A stretch of 64,000 nucleotides of DNA from Gammaproteobacteria bacterium (GTDB taxonomy: Bacteria > Pseudomonadota > Gammaproteobacteria > SZUA-229): NCBI GenBank assembly GCA_016744065.1, contig JADGFA010000019.1:2912-66911 (forward strand), given 5' to 3'. Position numbers and translations under genes: made by a program. Positions 18,915-27,410 of the stretch are shown here, piece after piece. The number at the start of each line of letters is the position of its first letter. The stretch's first letter is position 1. Below the pieces are notes generated by a model. That model was not told the DNA's origin and made no database searches. It was given only the letters and a program-made list of their open reading frames with translations.

Positions 18915-18955
18915 CTATATATAGTATTAAAAAATTGGCCAACCACAAGATAATG
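18915..18955 (-). promoter_or_regulatory. Pair of NrdR boxes at the nrdAB promoter
   Basis: CTATATATAG at 18915-18924 fits the core of the NrdR-box consensus (acaCwAtATaTwGtgt) at every core position. A weaker match, CAAGATAATG (8 of 10), lies at 18946-18955, exactly 31 bases away, about three helical turns, which is the usual spacing of NrdR-box pairs. On the minus strand the sites overlap a plausible promoter (TTGTGG, 16 bases, TACTAT). NrdR is an ATP/dATP-sensing repressor of reductase genes. The promoter assignment is inference. Confidence 0.75.
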
Positions 18956-18960
18956 TAATT

Positions 18961-19579
18961 AAGTTTGAATAGCAAGCGCTATTATTCAAAATAATGACAG
19001 ACTTATAACCTTATTAATCTTTTCACTTAAGCCCAGTGACTCCTGCTCTCTCTGGCATTACGAATAACAAGATAAAAGCATTGAAAACTGTATTTTACTA
19101 ATTTGACTTTACCAAGACTAACACCCAAACATTAAATAACAGGATAAAGCTCAATTCAGGTGCTTTACTGTATTCCAAATGAAAAGAAGATAATACTCTA
19201 CAACTTAAGCCTACACTCTAACAAGTTACAATTGGTGCTTATAACAAATTCAAATAAGCGCCACCTTAATTTAACTAAGCTTAAAATTTTATATATAAGA
19301 AATAAGCCTGAAAAACATAACCTTACACGTGAATTATTTTTTTATCATGCATATAGCTTATATATAAAATTTATACCTCTGTTTTTTAGCTGTAACAATT
19401 CAGACAAAATAAATATACTTAAAATAAACTGTACCTATCTGGCATAAATTTTGTTTAAAAATTTATTTTAAAAAACAGTATAAATAGGTCTTAATTCCCA
19501 TTGACTCATTTTAAACTTAAGCTATCTTCTGATCAATATTAAAAAATTGATAAAAGTTTTATTCAGGGAGTTGAACGAA
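18961..19579. other. AT-rich intergenic region without a credible gene
   Basis: This region lies between the nrdAB promoter and the response regulator gene. One plus-strand frame (19160-19447) is AT-rich, has low-complexity codon use and no ribosome site, and is most likely chance. The promoter of the regulator gene is expected within the last 100 bases; AGGGAG at 19565-19570 is its ribosome site. Confidence 0.5.
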
Positions 19580-20374
19580 ATGGAAGACACCGTATTGCTG
19601 TGGGTAGATGCGCGACTTAATAAGTCAAAAACATCCGATTCGGACCTGCTTAAATTTTCTGGTCACTTACATATAGCACAGAATGTTTCGCAGGCCATCC
19701 CAATGATCAACCTTACTAACCCCGATATAATTATTTTTGATTTTGACTATGCAGATATTACAGGATTAAAAACACTACGGGAATCCAGAGAAAAAGCACC
19801 CTTCACCCCCCTTATAATGTTAACAGATCAACACTATGAGAATCTCTCAATATGGGCTCTACGTTGTCGCGTATGGAATTATCTGGTAAAGCCTCTGGAC
19901 ATTAATACTTTTACACAAAATCTAAAAAACATGCTAACCAAAAAAAACAAAATAAATAACGAATACATGTGGTTACAACTTTTACCTGAAAACAGAATTC
20001 CGCACGAAGCATCAATTATAGGCACAACTAAATCCACCTTTGGAACACATACTGCAATTAACTATATGGAAAAACATCTGCATGAAAAAGTTTCTGCCAA
20101 TGACGTATCGCAACAATGTGGATTATCCCGCTATGAGTTAAGTCGTGCATTTAAATCTGAATATTCTTTAACTTTTCGAGACTTTCTTCTTAAGTTACGC
20201 ATGACACGTGCAGCTCGTATGTTGCGCTGTACTGAAGCAAGCATTACTGAGATTTCACTGAGTGTGGGTTTTAATGACCTGTCACACTTTACACGAAAAT
20301 TTCATCTGATTTATGGCGACAGCCCTGGTATTTATCGGCGCATAAAAAACACCGAAAAAGATTCATGTGAATAA
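19580..20374 (+). CDS. Response-regulator receiver fused to an AraC-type DNA-binding domain
   Basis: A 264-residue regulator. The start at 19580 is preferred because AGGGAG lies nine bases upstream; an earlier in-frame start at 19547 lacks a site. Residues about 4-115 form a receiver domain: phospho-acceptor D54 (IIFDFD), T82 and K104 are kept, but the usual first acidic pair is reduced to a single aspartate (VLLWVD), so phosphorylation may be weak. Residues about 165-258 are two AraC helix-turn-helix motifs (VSANDVSQQCGLSRYELSRAFK and ITEISLSVGFNDLSHFTRKF, signature region). No sensor kinase is adjacent. It precedes two small exported or membrane genes in the same direction, possible targets. 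Confidence 0.9.
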   Translation: MEDTVLLWVDARLNKSKTSDSDLLKFSGHLHIAQNVSQAIPMINLTNPDIIIFDFDYADITGLKTLRESREKAPFTPLIMLTDQHYENLSIWALRCRVWNYLVKPLDINTFTQNLKNMLTKKNKINNEYMWLQLLPENRIPHEASIIGTTKSTFGTHTAINYMEKHLHEKVSANDVSQQCGLSRYELSRAFKSEYSLTFRDFLLKLRMTRAARMLRCTEASITEISLSVGFNDLSHFTRKFHLIYGDSPGIYRRIKNTEKDSCE

Positions 20375-20478
20375 TACTCCGCACATAAAATAATCATATA
20401 AATTCGCAATAACGGCCAAGTAATATTTTTCCTTCACTTTATTATTGCACTCTTAAACCAACTGTGAGGAAAATTAAA

Positions 20479-20820
20479 ATGAAAAAAAAACTTATGAAGC
20501 TATCTATTTTAGGTAGCCTGCTAGCTGCGGCACTTCTTTCATCAGGTAATGCCAGCGCAAGCTGTTATGCATCTGACTATCAGGTTGAACGTGTGATTTC
20601 TTATGGCACTTATGGCTACATCTACCTAAGGCCTGCCGGTGCATTAACAAATAGCTTTTATTACTATATCTATACCACCAGCGATAAAATTCTATCAACC
20701 GCCGCCAATGCACATACAGACAGTAGTCGTGTAAATATACTCGGCAATGCCACTGCATGCCCTACTGCTGGAACTGCACGTCATATGGGAACAGCAACTT
20801 ATATTTATATTACCGAGTAA
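20479..20820 (+). CDS. Small secreted protein with two cysteines
   Basis: A 113-residue product. The ATG at 20479 is chosen because GAGGAAA lies eight to nine bases before it; a GTG 15 bases earlier overlaps that site. It has a strong signal peptide (KKKLMKLSILGSLLAAALL, cleavage near ASA/SC). The mature roughly 84-residue protein is rich in tyrosine, threonine and alternating hydrophobic residues, suggesting beta strands, with one cysteine at the start (SCYASDY) and one near the end (TACPTAG) that can form a disulfide. I do not recognise the family. It lies 104 bases after the AraC-type regulator and before a hairpin at 20845-20891. Confidence 0.75.
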   Translation: MKKKLMKLSILGSLLAAALLSSGNASASCYASDYQVERVISYGTYGYIYLRPAGALTNSFYYYIYTTSDKILSTAANAHTDSSRVNILGNATACPTAGTARHMGTATYIYITE

Positions 20821-20844
20821 TAATCAGGCATTATCTTATATCAA

Positions 20845-20891
20845 ACAGCCCTTACCAGCAGAAGATACTATCTGCTTTTGGTAAGGGCTGT
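20845..20891. terminator. Strong inverted repeat after the secreted-protein gene
   Basis: ACAGCCCTTACC at 20845-20856 pairs with GGTAAGGGCTGT at 20880-20891 around a loop that is itself partly self-complementary (AGCAGA...TCTGCT). No T-run follows, so simple Rho-independent termination is not certain; it may protect a transcript end. Words like its left arm (AGCCCTTACT) also occur near 8056 and at 8439, so it may belong to a repeat family. Confidence 0.55.
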
Positions 20892-20960
20892 ATATATGGC
20901 CTGAATATTTTTATATATTAGCCATATGAACTTATAGAGTAAAATCAAGGAGAATATATT

Positions 20961-21533
20961 ATGAACAACAAATGGATATATTTTATATCTGGCGCCTTTA
21001 TGGGCTCTTTAGTTATGCATGCCCATTACTCACATAATGCACCGCTTACAAGCCAGTACTTAAGTACGGTAAAAAACAAAACCACTCAAAAACTAACTAC
21101 TGAAAAAACAGAAGATAAAAAAAACCACTCCATAAAAAACTTTTATTTTAAACCGCCTGTAGCTAGCCAGACAAAAGATCAGGAAGCATCAGATACTGAA
21201 AAAACAGAAAAACTTGATCCGGAAATAAAAACCGAAGCACAGCATCTTTCCAGTGCTTTTCCCGATACATCCTTATTCACTTTAGAAGAATTAACTGAAG
21301 AAACTATTTCATTAGAACAGGTAAATAAAGCAGACCGGCTACGCCTTGAAGAAATGGAATACTCTTATCAGGAAAAAGCAGAATTAAGCCCTGTTGATAT
21401 AAGTATTGAAGAAAGACAGTCTCTTCAACTTGAACTTGAGCAACAGATAATTCAGGAAATAAATAAACGAGAAAATCATACCCCAGTCTCTTTAGCCAAA
21501 ATTGAAGCTGAGCTACCTCCAATGGAACACTGA
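20961..21533 (+). CDS. Membrane-anchored hydrophilic protein of unknown function
   Basis: A 190-residue protein with a short N-terminal hydrophobic segment (about residues 4-20, YFISGAFMGSLVM) acting as anchor or signal, followed by a long charged region rich in lysine, glutamate and threonine. Residues about 105-175 are glutamate/leucine-rich and likely helical or coiled-coil. No known domain is visible. It has a good AAGGAGA ribosome site. It follows the secreted-protein gene and hairpin on the same strand and is convergent with metR. Confidence 0.65.
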   Translation: MNNKWIYFISGAFMGSLVMHAHYSHNAPLTSQYLSTVKNKTTQKLTTEKTEDKKNHSIKNFYFKPPVASQTKDQEASDTEKTEKLDPEIKTEAQHLSSAFPDTSLFTLEELTEETISLEQVNKADRLRLEEMEYSYQEKAELSPVDISIEERQSLQLELEQQIIQEINKRENHTPVSLAKIEAELPPMEH

Positions 21534-21609
21534 TTCGAAATGAGTACAAACATTTTTTCGAATAAAAAACGAACAAGGTGTTTTTTACGTGAGCAGCCAG
21601 ATATAAAGT

Positions 21610-22509
21610 TTAACGCCTGAGATACAGGCCCTCTCTTGCCAGCTCAATAAAATCTTTCAGGTATGCCTGTTCTGCCTCTCGCTTCCTGATCGCTGCAAAT
21701 AAAGTCCCTCGCATTCCACTTTCACCCAAAGGGCGTGCACTAACATATTCTCTTTTTATATAATCATCTACCACCCAGTCCGGCAGCACGGCTATACCTC
21801 GGCCAGATGCGACTAACTGAAGAATCATTACCGTCAGCTCAGACTGACGAATCTGTGTTGGTGATACCTGCTGAGGATTTAAAAAATGCGTAAAAACATC
21901 CAGTCTTTCTTTTTCAACTGGATAGGTTATTAATGTTTCTTCACTAAAATCCTCAGGTTGCAGACAATCTTTATTAGTAAGTGGATGATCATTTGCCATA
22001 ATACACAGGGCCTGGTAATCAAATAACGCTTCAAACATTATGTCATTCAGGCTCACTTTGTCTGTTGTTATCACCAGATCAATTTCTTCCTGTGACAATG
22101 CTTTAATAGGCTCAAAACTACTGCCTAAACGTATATCAACCTCAACATCCGGCCAGCGCTTACGATAATGATCCAGTGTCGGCACCAGCCACTCAAAACA
22201 GCTATGGCACTCTATGGTTATATGCAACCGTCCAGAACTTACACCGGCCAGATGCTTCATTTCATATTCAGCAGACTCCACTTCCGGCAAAATACGTTGG
22301 GCAAGATTTAACAAACTCTGCCCCGCCGAGCTCAACCTTAAGGGCTTATGCTTGCGCTGATAAAGCTTAACCTCAAAGTAGTGCTCAACTGTTTTGATTT
22401 GATGCGACAGGGCAGACTGAGTCAGGTGCAGGCGCTCCGCCGCCTTAGCCAGGCTACCTGTTTCCTCTATTGCTTTAAGACTACGAAGGTGACGCAACTC
22501 CAGAAACAT
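21610..22509 (-). CDS. metR: LysR-family regulator of methionine synthesis genes
   Basis: A 299-residue LysR-type regulator: N-terminal winged helix-turn-helix in residues 1-60 (LRSLKAIEETGSLAKAAERLHLTQSALSHQIK, signature region), then the effector-binding domain. Family knowledge: MetR uses homocysteine as coactivator to switch on metE. It is divergent from metE, with 100 bases between the two start codons holding two MetR boxes, which fits autoregulation plus metE activation. Length and N-terminus match MetR. Confidence 0.93.
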   Translation of the reverse strand: MFLELRHLRSLKAIEETGSLAKAAERLHLTQSALSHQIKTVEHYFEVKLYQRKHKPLRLSSAGQSLLNLAQRILPEVESAEYEMKHLAGVSSGRLHITIECHSCFEWLVPTLDHYRKRWPDVEVDIRLGSSFEPIKALSQEEIDLVITTDKVSLNDIMFEALFDYQALCIMANDHPLTNKDCLQPEDFSEETLITYPVEKERLDVFTHFLNPQQVSPTQIRQSELTVMILQLVASGRGIAVLPDWVVDDYIKREYVSARPLGESGMRGTLFAAIRKREAEQAYLKDFIELAREGLYLRR

Positions 22510-22511
22510 TA

Positions 22512-22555
22512 TGAATTTCCTTCAATATTTTTATGAATATTATGAAATTGATTCA
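22512..22555. promoter_or_regulatory. Two MetR boxes between metR and metE
   Basis: Both sites fit TGAANNNNNTTCA exactly: TGAATTTCCTTCA at 22512-22524 and TGAAATTGATTCA at 22543-22555. Their centres are 31 bases apart, about three helical turns, so two MetR dimers would sit on the same face. The first begins three bases from the metR start codon, consistent with autorepression. Confidence 0.88.
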
Positions 22556-22609
22556 ATCTTAATCCATACCCATACTGTTTTGCAAATAAAACACCACTGG
22601 AGCGTATTT

Positions 22610-24901
22610 ATGAGCATTACACACAACCTGGGCTTCCCACGTATTGGTGCCGACCGGGAACTAAAAAAATCACTTGAAGCCTACTGGCAAAACAATATTT
22701 CATTACAGGAACTGCTGGATTCAAGTAAAAAACTAAGACAGCAGCACTGGCAGTTACAGGCAGATGCGGGGATAGACCTTATTCCTGTAGGTGATTTTTC
22801 CAATTATGACCATGTTTTAGATATGTCCTGCCTGTTAGGTGTTGTTCCTCCCCGATTTGAAGATAACGACACTCAGCAACAGATTAGTATTGAGACCTAC
22901 TTCGCAATGGCACGAGGTATAAATCGTAACGACAAAACCATAGCAGCTTGCGAAATGACAAAGTGGTTCGATACTAATTACCACTACCTTGTGCCCGAAA
23001 TACATAAAGACCAGGCATTTAATCTCAGGTTCGATAAACTTTTCAATGAACTTGAAGAAGCAAAGGCATCAGGAATTAATGCCAAAGCCGTTATTATTGG
23101 CCCCATTACCTGGTTATGGCTTGCTAAAATTAAAGGTGAAGATTTTGATAAACTAACATTAATTTCACCTTTAATTGATGCTTATAAAGAAATTTTAAAT
23201 AGACTAAAAAATCAGGGCATTGAGTGGGTACAAATTGATGAACCCGTACTCTCTCTGGACCTGCCTATTATATGGAAAAGCACACTTGAGTTTGTTTATC
23301 GACAACTACGTACTCATAATTTAAATATTCTGCTTGCATCATACTTTGACGAGCTTAATGATAACCTGGCGTTAACATGTAATCTTGCCGTCGATGCTTT
23401 GCATATTGATATTGTACGAGGTGAAAACCAGCTTGATAAGGTATTACAATATTTACCAGAAGATAAAACGCTGTCTCTGGGCATCATTAATGGTAGAAAT
23501 ATCTGGCGTACCGATCTGGACCTGGCTTTAGAAACATTAAAACCTGTACATGAAAAACTGGGGGATCGTTTATGGATTGCACCTTCCTGCTCATTACTGC
23601 ATGTTCCTGTTGACCTTGAGCGTGAAAAAAAACTTGATTCAGAAATAAAAAACTGGCTATCTTTTGCCAGACAAAAACTATCTGAACTTAACATATTAAA
23701 TAATGCAATCAATCAGGGTGAGAAAAGCGTAGCCGAACAATTACAATTATCACGTGATGCCAATAACAACCGACAACATTCAGAAAGAATTCACCAGAAA
23801 AAAGTTAAAGACCGTGTCAGTTCTATTAATGAAAGCATGCTATCCAGAAACAGCACCTTCAAAGAACGCAGTGAAATACAGAAGAAATGGTTAAACCTGC
23901 CGGTTTTTCCAACCACAACTATTGGCTCCTTTCCTCAGACAAAAGAAATACGAAAAGCCCGTTATGATTACAAACATGGGGAAATAAAACAGCATGAATA
24001 TATTAATTTTATGCAGCAGGAAATAAAGCAGGTTATTAAAGAACAGGAACAATTAGATATTGATGTTTTAGTTCATGGCGAAGCTGAAAGAAATGACATG
24101 GTTGAATATTTCGGCGAACAACTGGATGGCTTTGCATTTACTCAATATGCATGGGTACAGTCCTATGGTTCCCGCTGCGTAAAACCACCTGTTATTTATG
24201 GTGATATATCACGCCCACAGGCAATGACGGTAATCTGGAGTCAGTTTGCTCAATCATGTACTGACAAACCCGTAAAAGGCATGTTAACAGGCCCCGTCAC
24301 TATTCTTAACTGGTCTTTTGTAAGAGATGATCAACCACGTTCTGACACGGCTGAACAAATTGCACTTGCACTACGCGACGAAGTTGCAGATCTTGAAAAA
24401 GCTGGAATTAATATTATTCAAATTGATGAAGCAGCATTACGTGAAGGCTTACCACTACGAAAAAAAGACTGGAGTGAGTATTTAAACTGGGCGGTTCGTG
24501 CTTTTCGCTTAACCGCCGGCGTAGCAAACGATGCAACACAGATTCATACGCATATGTGCTACTCTGAATTTAACGATATTATTCAGTCCATTGCTGATAT
24601 GGATGCAGACGTCATTACCATAGAGACATCTCGTTCAGACATGGAACTTCTGGATGCATTTGAAAACTTCGCCTACCCCAATGAAATTGGCCCAGGTGTT
24701 TATGATATTCATTCACCAAACATACCAAGCACTCAGCATATAACTGATTTAATGAAAAAAGCCGCTCAACGCATCCCTGTAGAGCGCTTATGGATTAACC
24801 CGGACTGTGGCTTAAAAACAAGGCAGTGGCCTGAAGTAAAAGAAGCACTGGCTCGTATGGTTGAATCTGCACATCAACTTAGAGATGAAATATCTATATA
24901 A
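22610..24901 (+). CDS. metE: Cobalamin-independent methionine synthase
   Basis: A 763-residue enzyme that methylates homocysteine from 5-methyltetrahydropteroyl-triglutamate. The start at 22610 gives the family N-terminus MSITHNLGFPRIGADRELK and follows CTGGAG at 22597-22602; an in-frame extension to 22511 would run through the MetR boxes. The C-terminal catalytic barrel keeps the zinc ligands His and Cys in IHTHMCYSEF and Cys in NPDCGLKTRQW, and the TTIGSFPQT motif starts the second barrel (about residue 440). It ends with a clear terminator. Confidence 0.97.
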   Translation: MSITHNLGFPRIGADRELKKSLEAYWQNNISLQELLDSSKKLRQQHWQLQADAGIDLIPVGDFSNYDHVLDMSCLLGVVPPRFEDNDTQQQISIETYFAMARGINRNDKTIAACEMTKWFDTNYHYLVPEIHKDQAFNLRFDKLFNELEEAKASGINAKAVIIGPITWLWLAKIKGEDFDKLTLISPLIDAYKEILNRLKNQGIEWVQIDEPVLSLDLPIIWKSTLEFVYRQLRTHNLNILLASYFDELNDNLALTCNLAVDALHIDIVRGENQLDKVLQYLPEDKTLSLGIINGRNIWRTDLDLALETLKPVHEKLGDRLWIAPSCSLLHVPVDLEREKKLDSEIKNWLSFARQKLSELNILNNAINQGEKSVAEQLQLSRDANNNRQHSERIHQKKVKDRVSSINESMLSRNSTFKERSEIQKKWLNLPVFPTTTIGSFPQTKEIRKARYDYKHGEIKQHEYINFMQQEIKQVIKEQEQLDIDVLVHGEAERNDMVEYFGEQLDGFAFTQYAWVQSYGSRCVKPPVIYGDISRPQAMTVIWSQFAQSCTDKPVKGMLTGPVTILNWSFVRDDQPRSDTAEQIALALRDEVADLEKAGINIIQIDEAALREGLPLRKKDWSEYLNWAVRAFRLTAGVANDATQIHTHMCYSEFNDIIQSIADMDADVITIETSRSDMELLDAFENFAYPNEIGPGVYDIHSPNIPSTQHITDLMKKAAQRIPVERLWINPDCGLKTRQWPEVKEALARMVESAHQLRDEISI

Positions 24902-24931
24902 CATATTTATAAAAACATGTAGGGTAAAATT

Positions 24932-24960
24932 AAAAAGGCAGCCAGATTGGCTGCCTTTTT
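24932..24960. terminator. Rho-independent terminator after metE
   Basis: A 13-base stem: AAAAAGGCAGCCA at 24932-24944, loop GAT, then TGGCTGCC and a T-run to 24960. The A-run on the left makes it usable in both directions, so it can also end the convergent cupin transcript. Confidence 0.92.
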
Positions 24961-25009
24961 ATTCCGAACGAGTACAATTGAAACTAGATAGTAATACTTT
25001 ATCTACTTA

Positions 25010-25324
25010 TTATGTGCTTTCACGAAACCAAAACTCAATTTCATCTGTTTCAACTTCAAATTCAGCAGAGTGCTCAGTATTGGCCGGTACGTGATACCAC
25101 TCACCGACACTGACCCTCATTGTTGCACCGTTCATTGTAAGCATTAACTCACCACGAGTGATGACACCATGATTATCCGTGTCGTGGGTATGAAACGGAA
25201 TTGATGTACCTGCTGGATAGGATGCAAATAAAACATCACTGCCTTTTGCTTCAAGTTTATAGGCATCAAAACGGCCATCATATAGTGGCAGGGCTTTAAT
25301 TTTATCTGGGTACTTTCCTGACAT
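25010..25324 (-). CDS. Small single-domain cupin protein
   Basis: A 104-residue protein with both cupin motifs: motif 1 HTHDTDNHGVITRGEL (metal-binding histidines and glutamate) and motif 2 VPANTEHSAEF (last histidine). The order H-x-H, E, H matches a metal-binding beta-barrel. The substrate is unknown; small stand-alone cupins of this kind include sensors and dioxygenase-like enzymes. The start follows a short AT-rich leader. It is convergent with metE, sharing the terminator. Confidence 0.85.
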   Translation of the reverse strand: MSGKYPDKIKALPLYDGRFDAYKLEAKGSDVLFASYPAGTSIPFHTHDTDNHGVITRGELMLTMNGATMRVSVGEWYHVPANTEHSAEFEVETDEIEFWFREST

Positions 25325-25436
25325 TTAATATTCCATTTATTATATATAACGTTTAATAGGTGACCGCTATTTTTTCAAATCAAGTGCACACACTTTTTTA
25401 CACATGATCTTAATCAACTTATTATCTCTTTATACG

Positions 25437-25760
25437 TTAATTAACATCAGCAATTATTTTATTTCTGATAAGTTCAACCGAATCTCGATCAGAGCCTGCA
25501 ACTGCGACCCATAGTATACTATTTTCATCTTGTTGCAGGCATTTCACAACAATTCGATTACTTTGAAACACACCATAAACACCATGCTCATTCTGCAATA
25601 TATTTTTTACACCTATTTTCTCCAGAATGAATGAGCTTTGAATTTTACATGCTTCAGAGGACTTGTTCATGTTTTTGAACCATGACCATAGCTCAGGTGG
25701 TTTATTTGACTCATGAGCTATTGCTGAAAATGACATTAGCAAAAGTATTATTATTTTCAT
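25437..25760 (-). CDS. Small exported protein of unknown function
   Basis: A 107-residue product. The ATG at 25758-25760 is chosen because it gives a clean signal peptide (MKIIILLLMSFSAIA, cleavage before HES) and follows AGAGAGA; a longer frame to 25805 adds an unlikely N-terminal extension. The mature protein has two cysteines (EACKI and VVKCL) about 40 residues apart and an alternating hydrophobic C-terminal half. No known domain is recognised. Confidence 0.65.
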   Translation of the reverse strand: MKIIILLLMSFSAIAHESNKPPELWSWFKNMNKSSEACKIQSSFILEKIGVKNILQNEHGVYGVFQSNRIVVKCLQQDENSILWVAVAGSDRDSVELIRNKIIADVN

Positions 25761-26230
25761 ATTCTCTCTTTTTATTTTCAAATATAACGCATAGTTATGC
25801 GGCAATTTTTTTCTTGTTCAGGCGAAACAATATTAACGACTTATTATATTTTTCATTGTTCATCAACCATGCTATCCTATTCACTCTCATAACTAGTTTT
25901 ATCTAATTAGTTACTTTAATTATTATACAGTACTAAATCATGAAGAGTTTGTCACTAAGTAGACCAGCCACACATAAAATTTTCCTTGACCGTTTTTTAG
26001 ATAACCACCTGTTTACATTAAAAAATAACACCATTCCAAAGAACTCGACACCCTACTGTTAGATTGCATTGAAATTCGACTAAAAAACAGTTAATTATTA
26101 CATATGTTATTGACCCAGCATGAGCAATCTAATAATTTGAATTCATTACGTAATACCAGTTTAGCCAGGGGCAATTATTTGTAAAAATTCTGGGGGAATA
26201 TGAATACGGCCCAACAGTTAACTATTATTT
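25761..26230. other. AT-rich intergenic region, no gene seen
   Basis: No reading frame here has a ribosome site or recognisable product. The right edge adjoins the decayed Fic gene, so part of this may be flanking debris of the same mobile insertion. Confidence 0.45.
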
Positions 26231-26755
26231 TTATATTTCTCTTTGTGTTCTGAAAAATATTAATAGCTTTTTAAAATTACCTTTATCTGCCAATAGTAAT
26301 ACAGATAAATAGTTTAATCTCATTTTCAGATTGTTGCGTTAAACTGGCTTTTTTACCCCATGTAAATAACGGTTGGCCAAGCGCCTTTAATAATAAGTCA
26401 GCCATGATGCGAGAATGACGACCATTCCCATTTGGGAACGGATGTATGTAAACCATACGATGATGCAAACGAATACATGTTTCATCGTATGAATAGCTAT
26501 TAAATTCAATCCAGATTTGAGCATCGTCACATAAATTTTTAAGTTGCATCGCTATCATAGCGGGAGGAGTATTGCCGATGTGACTTCATATTTTCTGAAT
26601 TGACCGACCCAACACCAGGTTTTATCAAACATTTTCTTATGCAATTTTAGACAGTAACTTATATGCAATAAGTTAGAAGGGCTTTGTTTACGAGGCAATG
26701 CCCAGACGAATGCCTGTTGAATATTTCTGAACTCAAATTGACCGCGCGTGGCAAG
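26231..26755 (-). pseudogene. Decayed Fic-family 'mobile mystery protein B'
   Basis: Reading across frames on the minus strand recovers nearly the whole family: LATRGQFEFRNI, QQAFVWALPRKQSPSNLL, CLKLHKKMFDKTWCWVGQF, then a frameshift to IGNTPPAMIAMQLKNLCDDAQIWIE, the intact Fic catalytic motif HPFPNGNGRHSR, LGQPLFTWG, and a second frameshift near 26320 to RLNYLSVLLLADKGNF and a stop at 26231. The conserved N-terminal part before TRG (normally 'TPLD...') is missing. Only a 91-residue fragment is open in one frame. Fic enzymes of this branch occur beside the XRE-type 'protein A', as here. Confidence 0.85.
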
Positions 26756-26758
26756 TCA

Positions 26759-27172
26759 TCATTGATCATTCAGTATCCCAAAATCTCTGGGCCATTTCCT
26801 AAGAAACTCAGAGGCTGTATCCTGAATGCAGCGTTCTTTAAGTTCATCGTTAGTTTCTTGATCTTCCAGTTCCATGTGCAGCTCCGTATATTGATTGATC
26901 TGTTGCGCTTTTTTTATTGCCTGGCTTTGCCGTTGTTTGTAAGACACCCTCTTCTGGCACAAAGGCAATCACGGCACCCCAAACCTTGTGCCGCTTTTCC
27001 CATTAAGGCAATTCGAGGCTGACTGAAGCCGATCCGTGTGCCAAGGCTGCGAGCACTCATCCCCAGCGCTACGGATGGTATTGATCCAGCTGCTACCAGG
27101 TGCCGCAAGTACAGCATACTGGGCGATATATTCATCTAACTGTTTGATAGTTAGATCTTTTCCCGCTTCATG
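26759..27172 (-). pseudogene. Decayed XRE-type regulator, 'mobile mystery protein A'
   Basis: Reconstructed on the minus strand: KDLTIKQLDEYI, SSWINTIRSA, then a frameshift near 27070 into LGMSARSLGTRIGFSQPRIA (the helix-turn-helix), and a further break before the C-terminal half IKKAQQINQYTELHMELEDQE, which ends just before the Fic remnant. This is the conserved arrangement of the TIGR02612/TIGR02613 gene pair. No single frame covers the gene and the start codon is unclear, so it is almost certainly inactive. Confidence 0.75.
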
Positions 27173-27410
27173 CTAATTCCACAAATATGCTTATAATATA
27201 AAATTTGTATTAACAAATAAATTACACGTAAATGTATTTGCTAATGCAAATACACAAATCACATAGTTATTTGTTATTAATTATAAAATATGATTAGCAT
27301 CTTTATGTACCGGTAATTCTAAACCCGTGCCTATGACATTATTACGCTTTCATATACGGGGTGAATTTAGTTTTATTTCCGCCTAACATTATTTCAAACG
27401 AGCAATATAA

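Noticed and set aside
19160-19447. 95-codon plus-strand frame
   Set aside because: AT-driven composition, no ribosome site, no domain; likely chance in an intergenic region.
22511-22609. Longer metE N-terminus
   Set aside because: The extension overlaps both MetR boxes and does not match the family start; the ATG at 22610 has a good ribosome site.
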